From NCBI GenBank assembly GCA_035998495.1, contig DASYHP010000005.1, positions 1 to 64,000 of the forward strand: 64,000 nt of DNA, written 5' to 3'. The notes beneath the pieces were generated by a model. It saw only the letters and a program-made list of their open reading frames with translations. It made no database searches and was not told the DNA's origin. Source of the stretch: Mesorhizobium_B sp035998495 (lineage in GTDB: Bacteria; Pseudomonadota; Alphaproteobacteria; Rhizobiales; Rhizobiaceae). This document shows, one piece after another, positions 41,857 to 50,484 of this stretch (position 1 is its first letter; every line of letters starts with the position of its first letter). The position numbers were made by a program, and so were the translations under genes.

Positions 41857-43239
41857 TTGGCGCGCGGCCCACTCGAAAAGCTCGAGCGCATCAACGCCGC
41901 CCTGATGGAGCGGGTCGAGCGCTCCATGGACCAGCAGGGCAATGCGTTCTCGCTGTTCCAGACGGCGATCGGGCTCGAGACAAGGATGCGGCAGCGCACG
42001 GACGAGCTCGCCGCCACGCTGCGCCGGCTCGAACAGTCGAACCGGGCGCTCAACCAGGCCAAGGAGGCGGCCGAGCGCGCCAACCTGTCCAAGACGCGTT
42101 TCCTGGCCGCCGCCAGCCACGACGTGCTGCAACCGTTGAACGCGGCCATCCTGTCGGTTTCGGCGCTCATCGAGCTGCAGACCTCCGAGCGCGGCCATCA
42201 GCTCGTGCGCCAGGTGGAGCAGTCGCTCAGCACCATGGACGAGCTGTTGCGCACGCTGATCGACATCTCCAAACTCGACGGCGGAGTGATGCGGCCCGAG
42301 GTCGCGCCGGTGCCGCTCGGCGCGCTGCTTGAAAGCCTGCGCTCGGACTTCGCGCCCATCGCGGCCGAGCGGGAACTCGCGCTGAAAGTGCGGCCCAACG
42401 ACCACTTCGTGCTGTCGGACCGCACCATGCTCCGCCGGATCCTGCAGAACATCCTGTCCAACGCGCTCCGCTACACGGCGCGCGGCGGCGTGCTGGTGGG
42501 CGCGCGCCGGCGCGGCGGCCTGCTGTCCGTCGAGGTGATCGACACCGGCAAGGGCATCCCGCCCGACCAGTATGAGACGGTGTTCGAAGAGTTCCACCGC
42601 GGGCTTGCGTCGCCCGGCGCCGATGGCGGCCGCCCGGCCGGCCTGGGTCTGGGCCTCGCCATCGTGCGGCGCATGGTGCAGGCGCTCGACCATGACCTGA
42701 GCTTCGCGTCGCAGGTGGGCCGCGGCACCCATTTCCGGCTCCTGCTGCCCTTGGCCGACATGGCGGTCGCCGTGGCCGAACCGCGGCGCAAGCCGCCGGC
42801 GGACCCCGTCGCCCACCACTTCGCTGAGACCCGCGTGCTGGTTCTGGAGAACGACCGGCCCGTGATGCAGGCCATGGCGGCGCTTTTGGAGGGCTGGCGC
42901 TGTTCGGCGAGGCTCGCGAGCAGCTCCGCGGAAGGCTTCGAACTCCTGGAGGAGGTGGGCTGGACCCCTGACCTGGTGCTGGCCGACCAGCATCTCGACG
43001 GTGGCGATCTCGGCCTGGACGCCGTCGAGCTCCTGCGCGACCGGCTGGGCTGGCAGGTGCCCGCCATCATCATCACGGCCGACCCGTCGCCCGACATCGT
43101 GGTGCGGGCGAGCCTGCTCGGCGCCGAAGTCATGCGCAAGCCGCTGAAGCCGGCCGAGCTCCGGGCGTTGATGGCGCATCTTCTCGCTCGCAAGAAGCGC
43201 AAGCGCGCCTCCGTCTGGCATCGCGCCGCCCGACGCTGA
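41857..43239 (+). CDS. hybrid histidine kinase-response regulator, NahK/ErcS'-like
   Basis: A 460-residue soluble kinase. Residues 1-80 form a coiled-coil linker without a PAS domain, then HisKA with phospho-acceptor His88 in AAASHDVLQPLNAA, the HATPase domain (NILSNALRYTARGG, DTGKGIPPDQYE, GLGLGLAIVRRMV) and a C-terminal receiver domain (LVLADQHLDGG holds the phospho-Asp). This is the architecture of kinases that work with FIST proteins. Starts with TTG 41857 right after the FIST stop. The sensor input presumably comes from the FIST protein, because the kinase has no sensory domain of its own. Confidence 0.87.
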   Translation: MARGPLEKLERINAALMERVERSMDQQGNAFSLFQTAIGLETRMRQRTDELAATLRRLEQSNRALNQAKEAAERANLSKTRFLAAASHDVLQPLNAAILSVSALIELQTSERGHQLVRQVEQSLSTMDELLRTLIDISKLDGGVMRPEVAPVPLGALLESLRSDFAPIAAERELALKVRPNDHFVLSDRTMLRRILQNILSNALRYTARGGVLVGARRRGGLLSVEVIDTGKGIPPDQYETVFEEFHRGLASPGADGGRPAGLGLGLAIVRRMVQALDHDLSFASQVGRGTHFRLLLPLADMAVAVAEPRRKPPADPVAHHFAETRVLVLENDRPVMQAMAALLEGWRCSARLASSSAEGFELLEEVGWTPDLVLADQHLDGGDLGLDAVELLRDRLGWQVPAIIITADPSPDIVVRASLLGAEVMRKPLKPAELRALMAHLLARKKRKRASVWHRAARR

Positions 43240-43240
43240 A

Positions 43241-43332
43241 GCATGATCCCGAAAACATGCAGACTTTTCGTATAGGATCATGCGGTGAAACAAGGGCTTG
43301 CAGAGCCTGAATGCTTCGATCTGAAGCATTCA
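43241..43332. repeat. palindromic repeat with GCATGATCC ends
   Basis: GCATGATCC (43241-43249) and GGATCATGC (43275-43283) form an inverted repeat, followed by a perfect 10-bp hairpin TGAATGCTTC / GAAGCATTCA (43308-43317 and 43323-43332) with a 5-nt loop. GCATGATCC with adjacent GAAAA is a hallmark of a dispersed rhizobial intergenic element. It lies between the convergent kinase and regulator genes, and its stems could help end both transcripts. Confidence 0.7.
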
Positions 43333-43351
43333 TGCACAACGAGAAGCGGGG

Positions 43352-44059
43352 TTAGCGTGCGTCCAAAAGGCTGGCCTTGAATGCGTCAGCGCCGTCGAGC
43401 CGCGACATCTCGATCACGGCCTGCGTGCGGCTGAACACGTCGAGCTTGCGCAGGATCTCCGACACATGCGCCTTGACGGTGGTTTCGCCCACGCCGAGTT
43501 CATGGGCAATCTGCTTGTTCAAGAGCCCTTCCTTCAGCATGTGCAAAACGCGGCTCTGCTGCGGGGTGAGGGTGGCGAGGCGCGCGATCATCTCGCGGCG
43601 GCGCGCGTCCGCCGGCGCGGGCCCGGGGCTGTGGAAGCCCTCGGGCAGATAGACCCTGCCTTCGAGGACGTGCCGGATCGCCTCTACCAGATCGGGCTGG
43701 CGGCTCGATTTGGGCACGAAGCCGGCCGCGCCCAGCGACATGGCCTCGCTGACGACGCGGGGCTCCTCATGGCCCGAGATCACAAGGACGGGCAGGCGCG
43801 GAAACTGGCCGCGAATGCGCAGGAGTCCCTCGAAGCCCCGAACGTCGGGCAGGCCGAGATCGAACAGGAGAAGGTCGATCCCGGCGTCCGCGCTCAGCAT
43901 TTCGAGCGTTTCGCCGAGGCTGTGGGCTTCGCGGAATTCAGCTCTGGGAAATGCGCCGGCGATGGCTTGGCGGAGCGCATCGCGGAACAGCGGGTGGTCC
44001 TCGGCCACGAGCACGCGCAGCTCGGCACTGGGGGCAGCGGCTCCAACAGCATTCGACAT
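43352..44059 (-). CDS. LuxR/NarL-family response regulator
   Basis: A 235-residue transcription regulator. N-terminal receiver with acidic pair in VAEDHPLF, phospho-acceptor Asp67 in LLLFDLGLPDV and the Lys in FVPKSSRQP; C-terminal helix-turn-helix with LTPQQSRVLHMLKEGLLNKQIAHELGV-type sequence and TTVKAHVSEILRKL. It converges with the hybrid kinase, separated by a repeat element. It probably receives phosphate from that kinase, directly or by relay, but this pairing is inferred from location. The target genes are unknown. Confidence 0.9.
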   Translation of the reverse strand: MSNAVGAAAPSAELRVLVAEDHPLFRDALRQAIAGAFPRAEFREAHSLGETLEMLSADAGIDLLLFDLGLPDVRGFEGLLRIRGQFPRLPVLVISGHEEPRVVSEAMSLGAAGFVPKSSRQPDLVEAIRHVLEGRVYLPEGFHSPGPAPADARRREMIARLATLTPQQSRVLHMLKEGLLNKQIAHELGVGETTVKAHVSEILRKLDVFSRTQAVIEMSRLDGADAFKASLLDAR

Positions 44060-44271
44060 GAACCGATTCCTCCGATCTGCAGCAACGCCGCATCCTGCCT
44101 AACCACGGGCCAGGCGTCGAGAGGGTTGCCGCGAGCGCTGGAGACACCGGGGCTCTTGCGTCCGGGGAAGCTCTCGCGGAAGAAGTCGTCCCGGCCCTCC
44201 CCGAACAGGAGGCCGCGCCCCGCCGCCATGTCAGGGCCGCAGGGCTGGCCCCGCAGAGAAAAGGAAGAACG

Positions 44272-45183
44272 ATGTCTCAAGGCGCCGCAGACAAGCCGAG
44301 CGTGGGGTTCGTCGGGCTCGGGCTGATGGGCCACGGCATGGCCAAGAACATCGTCGAGAAGGGCTTTCCCCTGAGCGTGCTCGCGCACAGGCGGCGCGAC
44401 GCCGTCGAGGATTTGAAGGCGCGCGGCGCGAGCGAGACCGCGGATGCGGCGGAACTCGCGGCGTCATCGGACATCGTGGTGCTGTGCGTCACGGGCTCGC
44501 CCCAGGTCGAGGCGATCGTCCGCGGGCCGGGCGGCTTGGGCGACAATCTGGCCGAAGGAGCCGTGATCGTGGATTGCTCGACCTCGGACCCCACCTCGAC
44601 GGATGCGCTCCGCACCTTGCTGGTGAGCCGGGGGATCAAATTCGTGGACGCGCCCCTGTCGCGCACGCCCAAGGAGGCTTGGGACGGCACGCTCGACGTC
44701 ATGGTGGGGGCGGAGCCCGCCACGCTTGAACGGGTGCGCCCCGTTCTGGAATGCTTCGCCGGCCGAATCGTGCATGTCGGCGGCCCCGGCGACGGGCACC
44801 GCATGAAGCTTCTCAACAACTTCGTTTCACTGGGCTATGCTGCGATCTACGCCGAGGCCTTGGCGCTGGCGCGCAAGGTAGGCATCTCGCCCGAGCGCTT
44901 CGACGGCGTGATCCGCGGCGGCCGCATGGATTGCAGCTTCTACCAAACCTTCATGCGCTGGACGCTGGAGCGCGACCGCAACGCGCACCCCTTCACCATC
45001 ACCAATGCGCTCAAGGACCTGCGCTATCTCGAAGCCATGGCGGATGCGGCGGGACTCGCCAACCCGTTGGGCAACGCGGCCAAGAACGCCTTCGCCATGG
45101 CCGCCGCGGGTGACGGCGCGGAGGATTTCGTGCCCATGCTGGTCGACCACGTGGCCCGCGCGAATGGCGTGGAGCCGGACTGA
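44272..45183 (+). CDS. 3-hydroxyisobutyrate dehydrogenase-family NAD(P)-dependent oxidoreductase
   Basis: A 303-residue beta-hydroxyacid dehydrogenase. Rossmann motif GFVGLGLMGHGMAKNIV at the N-terminus, DCSTSDPTST, FVDAPLSRTPKEA, and the catalytic Lys in HRMKLLNNF. The SD sequence AAAGGAAG precedes the ATG. The family covers 3-hydroxyisobutyrate, tartronate-semialdehyde and related dehydrogenases; the substrate cannot be assigned. It stands alone and is divergent from the response-regulator gene. Confidence 0.88.
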   Translation: MSQGAADKPSVGFVGLGLMGHGMAKNIVEKGFPLSVLAHRRRDAVEDLKARGASETADAAELAASSDIVVLCVTGSPQVEAIVRGPGGLGDNLAEGAVIVDCSTSDPTSTDALRTLLVSRGIKFVDAPLSRTPKEAWDGTLDVMVGAEPATLERVRPVLECFAGRIVHVGGPGDGHRMKLLNNFVSLGYAAIYAEALALARKVGISPERFDGVIRGGRMDCSFYQTFMRWTLERDRNAHPFTITNALKDLRYLEAMADAAGLANPLGNAAKNAFAMAAAGDGAEDFVPMLVDHVARANGVEPD

Positions 45184-45236
45184 GGCGCGAGAGCGGCGGA
45201 GCAGCTCCTGTACTTTCTGCAGGCCGCAAAAGGGAA

Positions 45237-45260
45237 CCGCCGCGGCTTGCGCCGCGGCGG
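45237..45260. terminator. strong hairpin between convergent genes
   Basis: A perfect 10-bp stem (CCGCCGCGGC pairing with GCCGCGGCGG, loop TTGC) lies about 55 bp after the dehydrogenase stop and 60 bp past the end of the convergent acidic protein gene. There is no T-run, so termination efficiency is uncertain. Confidence 0.4.
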
Positions 45261-45322
45261 AAAGGGTTCAGGCCGGAGCCGGATTCAGGAGCCGGTCGCA
45301 AAAGCCCCGGCGTCGCGGCGGC

Positions 45323-46327
45323 TCACTCGCCGTCGTCACCACCGTCATCGGCACCGCCTTCGTCGTCGCCGCTGTCATCTTCGATGACCTCGTCATCTCC
45401 GCCGTCGTCTTCACCATCATCCGCGCTGTCGTCCGCGTCGGCGCCATCATCGGCGGCGTCATCGGCCTCAGCCGAGTCGTCCACGCCGTCATTGTCGTCG
45501 TCGGCGTCGGCGTCATCGGCGGTGCCATCGTTGTCGTCGTCGGTGTCAGCGTCGTCCGGGATGCCGTCGCTGTCGCTGTCGTCCGAAGAGTTGTCGCCCT
45601 CCGCGGAATCGTCCTTGCCGTCATTGTCGTCATCGGTGTCTGCGTCGTCGGGCGTTCCATCGTTGTCGTCGTCCGCATCGGACGCGTCGGGCGTGCCGTC
45701 ATCGTCGCTGTCGTCGTCGGAAGCCGCTTCCGTCGAGCTTTCCTCCGTCGTCTCGACCGAGGCTTCCTGCTCGATGACCGTTTCCTCACTTTGATAGGAA
45801 GTTTCGATGGTTTCCGAATATTCGGAGATGAATTCGGAATAGCTGAAGCTCGTCTCGACCGACCAGCTTTCCCAGGTGGAGATCTCCGAGACGCTGAACG
45901 TCTCCTCGTAGAACTCGATGGTGATGATAGCGGACACCTCCACGACCGAGCCGCCACGGCTCACACCAAATAGATAGCCAGTGTCGCCGGTGCGCAGGCC
46001 CCGGCGCACGATGACGTCCACATCGACCGGCCGCGTCACCTTGCGGCCGCCCACCTCGACGAGCACGTCGCCCGGCTCGATGCCTTGCTTGTCCGCCACG
46101 CCGCCCGGCTCGGTGGCGAGCACGAGCAGCCCTTCCCGGACGTTGAGCTTGAAGGCGGTAGCGACCGCGTCGTTGATGGGCAGAAGAATGGCATCCAGCG
46201 CCCGCGACACGGACGGCGCGGGGAGCTTGACGTCGCCGGTCAGGGCCCAGGCAGGCATCGCGGCTAAGGGCACCGCCAAGGGCGCGGCGACGGAGAGCGC
46301 TCGCAGAGCGCGAAGAGTTCTACGCAC
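45323..46327 (-). CDS. secreted PDZ protein with Asp-rich thrombospondin type 3-like tail
   Basis: A 334-residue exported protein. GTG 46327 follows AAGGGG and begins a signal peptide (RRTLRALRALSVAAPLAV, ending near PAWA). Residues about 60-145 look like a PDZ/trypsin-like-protease-associated domain (LLVLATEPGGVADKQGIEPG, RRGLRTGDTGYLFGV). A Ser/Glu/Thr-rich linker of about 60 residues follows, then an Asp-dominated C-terminal half with repeats such as DSDGIPDDADTDDDNDG that resemble calcium-binding thrombospondin type 3 repeats. No protease domain is present. The function is unknown; a calcium-responsive envelope or surface protein is one possibility. Confidence 0.8.
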   Translation of the reverse strand: MRRTLRALRALSVAAPLAVPLAAMPAWALTGDVKLPAPSVSRALDAILLPINDAVATAFKLNVREGLLVLATEPGGVADKQGIEPGDVLVEVGGRKVTRPVDVDVIVRRGLRTGDTGYLFGVSRGGSVVEVSAIITIEFYEETFSVSEISTWESWSVETSFSYSEFISEYSETIETSYQSEETVIEQEASVETTEESSTEAASDDDSDDDGTPDASDADDDNDGTPDDADTDDDNDGKDDSAEGDNSSDDSDSDGIPDDADTDDDNDGTADDADADDDNDGVDDSAEADDAADDGADADDSADDGEDDGGDDEVIEDDSGDDEGGADDGGDDGE

Positions 46328-46545
46328 GATTATCCCCTTCAAGATGAATGGCTTGCCGCGCTCCGTCCCGAGCGCGGCCCGCTTTTCTTGAACCAGAGTT
46401 GAAGAAGAAGCCAGCCCGAATGATGACGAGGAGCAAAGTTGATGCAGCCGCATTCCAGAGGGTTCCGCAGCGCAGTCCCATCCGAAGTCCGTAACAGCCT
46501 GTAGAGCCAGTTCGTGACGGCGAAGACCGTCCTCAGCCTTGACAG

Positions 46546-47397
46546 CTAGTGGGCGGGCTTTTCGGCGACGAGCAGGCCATAGCGCATGGCGTCTGTACGG
46601 TAGGCCAGGATTAGCCGGGGTAAGGTCAGGGCGAAGACACGGTTCTCGGCGCGGGCGCTCAAGAGGAAGCGGCGGTAGTCGCCTCGCGTGGCGAGTTTTC
46701 GTGCAAGTCTCTGAGCACAGATCGTCCAGGTGCGGCGGACGTTCCGACTCAGGTCTTTGAAGCCGATCACCCGGAACCCGGCGGCTTGCGCCCATTCGCG
46801 GTATTCGCTTTCCGTCCCCATGCCCGGCAGCCGGCCCTCGCGGCAGATGGGTTCCAGCAGATGCCGAATTTCCCACATGCTCGGGGTTTCCCGCGATAGC
46901 CAGGCATAGACGCCGAGCCGCCCACCGGGCCGCAGCACGCGAAAGGCTTCGGCGAAGAAGCGAGACTTGTCCTCCATGTGCTCGGAGCTTTCGATGCTCC
47001 AGGCGCGGTCGAAACTGGTGTCGGGGAGCCCGTTTTGGAGCCAGTCTCGGCAGAGGATCTCGACCTCCGGATGGTTCACGGCGAGCGCCTGGGCGCGGGC
47101 GGCCTGCACAGAGGAGATGGTCAGCCCCGTGACATGGGCGCCGAAGCGTTCGGCCAGCCGGCGCGCGGTCCCGCCATAGCCGCAGCCGATGTCGCAGGCC
47201 TTCTGGCCGTGCTGCAAACCGAGCCGCTCCGCGAGGTGGTCGATCAGGGCTTCGACCGCCTCCCGTGGGCTTTCGCGCCCCGTCCGCCAAAGCCCGTGAT
47301 GGACATGTTCGCCCCAAACTTCGCGATAGAACGGGTCGAGCTCGTCGTAGTGGCGGGCCACCGCCGCAGCCGTCTGAACCTTTTTGGGAACGATCAT
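46546..47397 (-). CDS. SAM-dependent methyltransferase (tocopherol/C-methyltransferase-like)
   Basis: A 283-residue class I methyltransferase. SAM motif I is CDIGCGYGGTARRLAERFG, preceded by FYREVWGEHVHHGLW; the latter is typical of cyclopropane/tocopherol-type methyltransferases. The 'post I' acidic and FAEAFRVLRPGGRLGVYAW segments complete the fold. The ATG at 47397 overlaps the stop of the upstream flavoprotein (ATGA). It is the last gene of the type III polyketide synthase operon and probably methylates the polyketide product; the site is unknown. Confidence 0.85.
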   Translation of the reverse strand: MIVPKKVQTAAAVARHYDELDPFYREVWGEHVHHGLWRTGRESPREAVEALIDHLAERLGLQHGQKACDIGCGYGGTARRLAERFGAHVTGLTISSVQAARAQALAVNHPEVEILCRDWLQNGLPDTSFDRAWSIESSEHMEDKSRFFAEAFRVLRPGGRLGVYAWLSRETPSMWEIRHLLEPICREGRLPGMGTESEYREWAQAAGFRVIGFKDLSRNVRRTWTICAQRLARKLATRGDYRRFLLSARAENRVFALTLPRLILAYRTDAMRYGLLVAEKPAH

Positions 47398-48527
47398 CCC
47401 GTTCTTATGAGCGGGGCGGGGATTCGCGTCCACCGCGCCAGCGCGCCGACCAGGCCAGGAAAAAGGCGGAAACCCGCCATCAGGCCGCGGCGCGCCGGAG
47501 CGGCCTGGCTGAGCCCGTAGACGCGCTGAGCCAGGCGGATCGGGCCGCCGACATCCGCCGCGATCCGCCGGTGATAGGCAGCCGCTCCTTCATGCGCGAG
47601 GTGGCTCCTCGCGGCGAGCTTGGCCGAGTGAAGCGCGATCGCCATGCCGTCGCCGCAGAAGGAGGGGATCACGCCCATCTGGTCGCCTAGACGGTAAAGG
47701 CCGGAGGGGTCGTCGGCGGCCGGACGGTGGATGAAGCCATAGGGCACTTGGCTGACCGTGAGCGGCTTATCCAACAGCTCGGCCGCGCCGTCGAGGCGGG
47801 CGCCGAGATGCGGGCACCGCTCGCGAAGGAGCCCAAGCAACCTGCCCCAGCTTTTCCCCGCGCGCTCGAATAGGTCGGTCCGCGCCAGGAGGCAAAGATT
47901 GGTCATGCCGCCCTCCACCATTTGCAGGCCGGCATAGCCGCCGTCGAACAGCACAACCTCGACCGCACCCCTGAGCTCGGCGGCCTGGTTCGGCGCAAGA
48001 GCGAAATAGGTCTTGAAGCCGATCAGGCGATTGTCGGAGGCGGGCCGGCGGGGCGCGCGCAGATCGTGCTTTCCGGTGGCGAGGAACACGGCGTCGGCAG
48101 CGATCTCCTCGCCGCCGCGCAGGCGTACCGCAAGCCAGCCATTCCCGGGCGCGACCTCGCGCACGACAGGGCCCCGCCTGATCTCGGCCCCGAGCGCCTC
48201 GGCCCGCGCGAGCAGGGCTTCGTCGAGGCTGCGCCGCGACAGGCCAAGGCCTGCGAAGGGCAGCGCGGCTTCGACCAGCTCGGCGCCTTCGGCGATCCGC
48301 ACGGCGCCGATGGGGGCGGCGCCCAAGGCAAGTAGGTCAAGGCCGAGCTCGTCGAGATAGGCTTGCGCCTCCCAGCTCAGGAACTCGCCGCAGACCTTGT
48401 GCTGGGGCGCGCTCGTGCGCTCGATCAGAAGCGGCCCGCGGCTCTCCCGCGCGAGATAGGCGGCCGCGGCCGCGCCGGCCGGCCCGCCGCCTACGACGAC
48501 CAAGGGATGGTGCTCGGGCAAGCTCAA
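47394..48527 (-). CDS. FAD-dependent oxidoreductase of the geranylgeranyl-reductase/monooxygenase type
   Basis: A 377-residue flavoprotein. N-terminal dinucleotide fold VVVGGGPAGAAAAAYLARE, ERTSAPQHKVCGEFLS, and GDQMGVIPSFCGDGMAIAL as the FAD-binding GD motif. The family includes geranylgeranyl reductases and aromatic-ring hydroxylases. Its place between two methyltransferases and behind a type III polyketide synthase suggests it hydroxylates or reduces the polyketide. The ATG overlaps the upstream methyltransferase stop, and the stop overlaps the next gene (both ATGA). Confidence 0.87.
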   Translation of the reverse strand: MSLPEHHPLVVVGGGPAGAAAAAYLARESRGPLLIERTSAPQHKVCGEFLSWEAQAYLDELGLDLLALGAAPIGAVRIAEGAELVEAALPFAGLGLSRRSLDEALLARAEALGAEIRRGPVVREVAPGNGWLAVRLRGGEEIAADAVFLATGKHDLRAPRRPASDNRLIGFKTYFALAPNQAAELRGAVEVVLFDGGYAGLQMVEGGMTNLCLLARTDLFERAGKSWGRLLGLLRERCPHLGARLDGAAELLDKPLTVSQVPYGFIHRPAADDPSGLYRLGDQMGVIPSFCGDGMAIALHSAKLAARSHLAHEGAAAYHRRIAADVGGPIRLAQRVYGLSQAAPARRGLMAGFRLFPGLVGALARWTRIPAPLIRTG

Positions 48528-49246
48528 TTGAGCCGTCCGACCGAGATGCGGAACGGCAGGTGCCAGCGGATGTCGACCGCATCGAGAGGAAGGCCGGCAT
48601 CCCGCACCAGCCGCCGCCAGTCCGCCTTGGTGAAGGCGCGCGCGATGGACACGGGCCCGTCATGCCGGACGAAGCGGTGCCAGCGGGCGAGCCGCGACAT
48701 CGCGCGGAAGGCATGGAAAGGCAGGGCATGGCGGTGAAGATCGTTGACGAACCAGCCCTTTGCGGCCGTTTTCTCCATCCATCGGATGAACTCGACGAGC
48801 TGGCCGTCGCTCAAGTGATGGGTGAAAAGCGAGCTGACGATGAACTGCGGCGGATGCTCGGGCCGGTGGGCGAACGCGTCGCCCGTCCGGTAGTCGATCC
48901 GCATGTCGGCCGGCGTGGCCTCGCGAGCAGACGCCGCGCTCCAGGGGTTGAGATCGACGCCGGCGAGTTGCGGCTCGAAGCCACGCTTGACGCACCAGCG
49001 ATGGATCGCCCGCAGCATGTCGCCATGGCCGAAGCCCACATCAAGAAGCGACAGGGTTTCGCCGCGGCGCATGTCTTTGGTCGCCTCGGCCAGCCAGTTC
49101 AGCGTGGGCGGTCGCGCCAGCGTCAACGTGTTGACGGCCGCCAGGTCGCGGAGGCACGCACGAAACTCCTCGAAGCCGACAGGCTCCGTGTCCATCAGCT
49201 CGGATTCGGCGCTGCGCGCAGCGAAGCTCCGCGGCAGGGGGCTCAC
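48524..49246 (-). CDS. SAM-dependent methyltransferase of the type III PKS operon
   Basis: A 240-residue methyltransferase from GTG 49246, which overlaps the polyketide synthase stop (GTGA); ATG 49195 would give 223 residues. SAM motif I is LSLLDVGFGHGDMLRAI, followed by AGVDLNPWSA and VSSLFTHHLSDGQLVEFIRW, a pattern common to methyltransferases next to bacterial type III synthases. Likely methylates the polyketide phenol or pyrone. The 5' and 3' overlaps with both neighbours indicate a translationally coupled operon. Confidence 0.85.
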   Translation of the reverse strand: MSPLPRSFAARSAESELMDTEPVGFEEFRACLRDLAAVNTLTLARPPTLNWLAEATKDMRRGETLSLLDVGFGHGDMLRAIHRWCVKRGFEPQLAGVDLNPWSAASAREATPADMRIDYRTGDAFAHRPEHPPQFIVSSLFTHHLSDGQLVEFIRWMEKTAAKGWFVNDLHRHALPFHAFRAMSRLARWHRFVRHDGPVSIARAFTKADWRRLVRDAGLPLDAVDIRWHLPFRISVGRLN

Positions 49247-50322
49247 CCGACCGTCCGGAACCGGAACGTCTCGGCCACGAGGCCCGGCCCGAACGCCATG
49301 CCGAAACCCTGTGCCTCGCCCCTGACCGTGCGCAGCATCCGGTTCAGCACGAACATCAGCGTGGCCGAGGACATGTTGCCGAACTCGCGCAGGACGTTCC
49401 GCGACCAGCGCAGAGCCTCTTTGTCGAGGCGCAGGCCTTCCTCCACGGCGTCGAGGATGGTGCGCCCGCCGGCGTGGACCGCCCAAAGCTCCACCTCCTC
49501 GGGCCGTGTGCGCGCGAAGATGCCGCCGTCGTTGCGGGCGGCCTCGTGGGCGAGCGCGCTGGTGATGTGGCTCGGCACCTCGCCCGATAGGTGCATGGAA
49601 AAGCCGCTGTCGCCGATATGCCAGGTGATGAGGCCTTGCGTAGCGGGAATGGTGGCGACCTTGAAATCGAGAAGCGCAAGGCCAGTCGGTTCGGCGGAGA
49701 CCAGCGCCGCCGTGCAGCCATCGCCGAAGAGCAGGGCGGCCAGGATCTGGTCGAGCTTGCTTGTGTCCTGCATGTGCAGCGTGCAGAGTTCGCAGTTGAT
49801 CACGAGCACTTTCGCGGATGGCTCGGAGCGGACGATGTGATGCGCCGCCTTGAGCGCGTTCACCGCGGCCGCACAGCCCATGAAGCCCACCAGCGTGCGC
49901 TCGATGTCGGGGTTGAGGCCCAGCGCCGCGGCCAGTTGCTGGTCGAGGCCCGGCGCGGTGAAGCCCGTGCAGGACGCAACCACGAGGTGGGTGATCTCTT
50001 CTTTCTCTTCCGCGATGTCGAGGTCGGCCACGGCCCGGAGCGCGAGGTCGAGCGCATCATGCTCGTAGCGCTTCATGCGCTCGCCCGTGCCCGCGAAGTT
50101 TCCACGCATGTAGAAGTTCTCGCTGTCGGCGGCCTGCTCCAGCCGCTCGCCCGGCCGGAAGTGGGAGAAGCGGTGATCGATTTCGGCGCGTTTGGCCATG
50201 CGCTCGAACAGCTTTCGGCTGCGCTCATCCGGCAGGGACGCGCTGACGAACTGGATGAAGGTCTGATGGACATCGTGCGGGGGGACGGCCGTTCCGATGC
50301 GGTTCACATGCGCTGTCGCCAT
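49243..50322 (-). CDS. type III polyketide synthase (chalcone/stilbene synthase family)
   Basis: A 359-residue thiolase-fold homodimeric synthase that extends an acyl-CoA starter with malonyl-CoA. The catalytic triad is visible: Cys118 in VVASCTGFTAPGLDQQL, His283 in WAVHAGGRTILDAV and Asn316 in REFGNMSSATLMFVL. ATG 50322 gives the family length; an upstream frame from 50418 is less likely. First gene of a four-gene coupled operon with two methyltransferases and a flavoprotein. The likely product class is alkylresorcinol or alkylpyrone; starter and chain length are not readable from the sequence. Confidence 0.9.
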   Translation of the reverse strand: MATAHVNRIGTAVPPHDVHQTFIQFVSASLPDERSRKLFERMAKRAEIDHRFSHFRPGERLEQAADSENFYMRGNFAGTGERMKRYEHDALDLALRAVADLDIAEEKEEITHLVVASCTGFTAPGLDQQLAAALGLNPDIERTLVGFMGCAAAVNALKAAHHIVRSEPSAKVLVINCELCTLHMQDTSKLDQILAALLFGDGCTAALVSAEPTGLALLDFKVATIPATQGLITWHIGDSGFSMHLSGEVPSHITSALAHEAARNDGGIFARTRPEEVELWAVHAGGRTILDAVEEGLRLDKEALRWSRNVLREFGNMSSATLMFVLNRMLRTVRGEAQGFGMAFGPGLVAETFRFRTVG

Positions 50323-50484
50323 AAGGATCAAACTCGGGAATGGCGCACAGACGCACCGGGCGAGAGAAACACCCGAGGAGCCGAATAGGTGCCGTTTCGC
50401 GAACACACGGTCCATCAAAAGAGCGTGTGATGTCTGCGAGGCGGCGAGCGCTTCGGCGGGAGCGCCCGCGCGGTGAAGCTGTTG

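Noticed and set aside
45330..45780. Low-complexity GTCGTCATC-like DNA as a possible CRISPR or satellite array
   Set aside because: The repeat is the coding pattern of Asp-rich protein with codon-scale periodicity; no spacers or constant-length repeats.
45323..47317. 664-codon open frame containing the acidic PDZ protein
   Set aside because: The first half overlaps the methyltransferase gene in another frame and lacks a domain. A signal peptide and Shine-Dalgarno place the true start at 46327.
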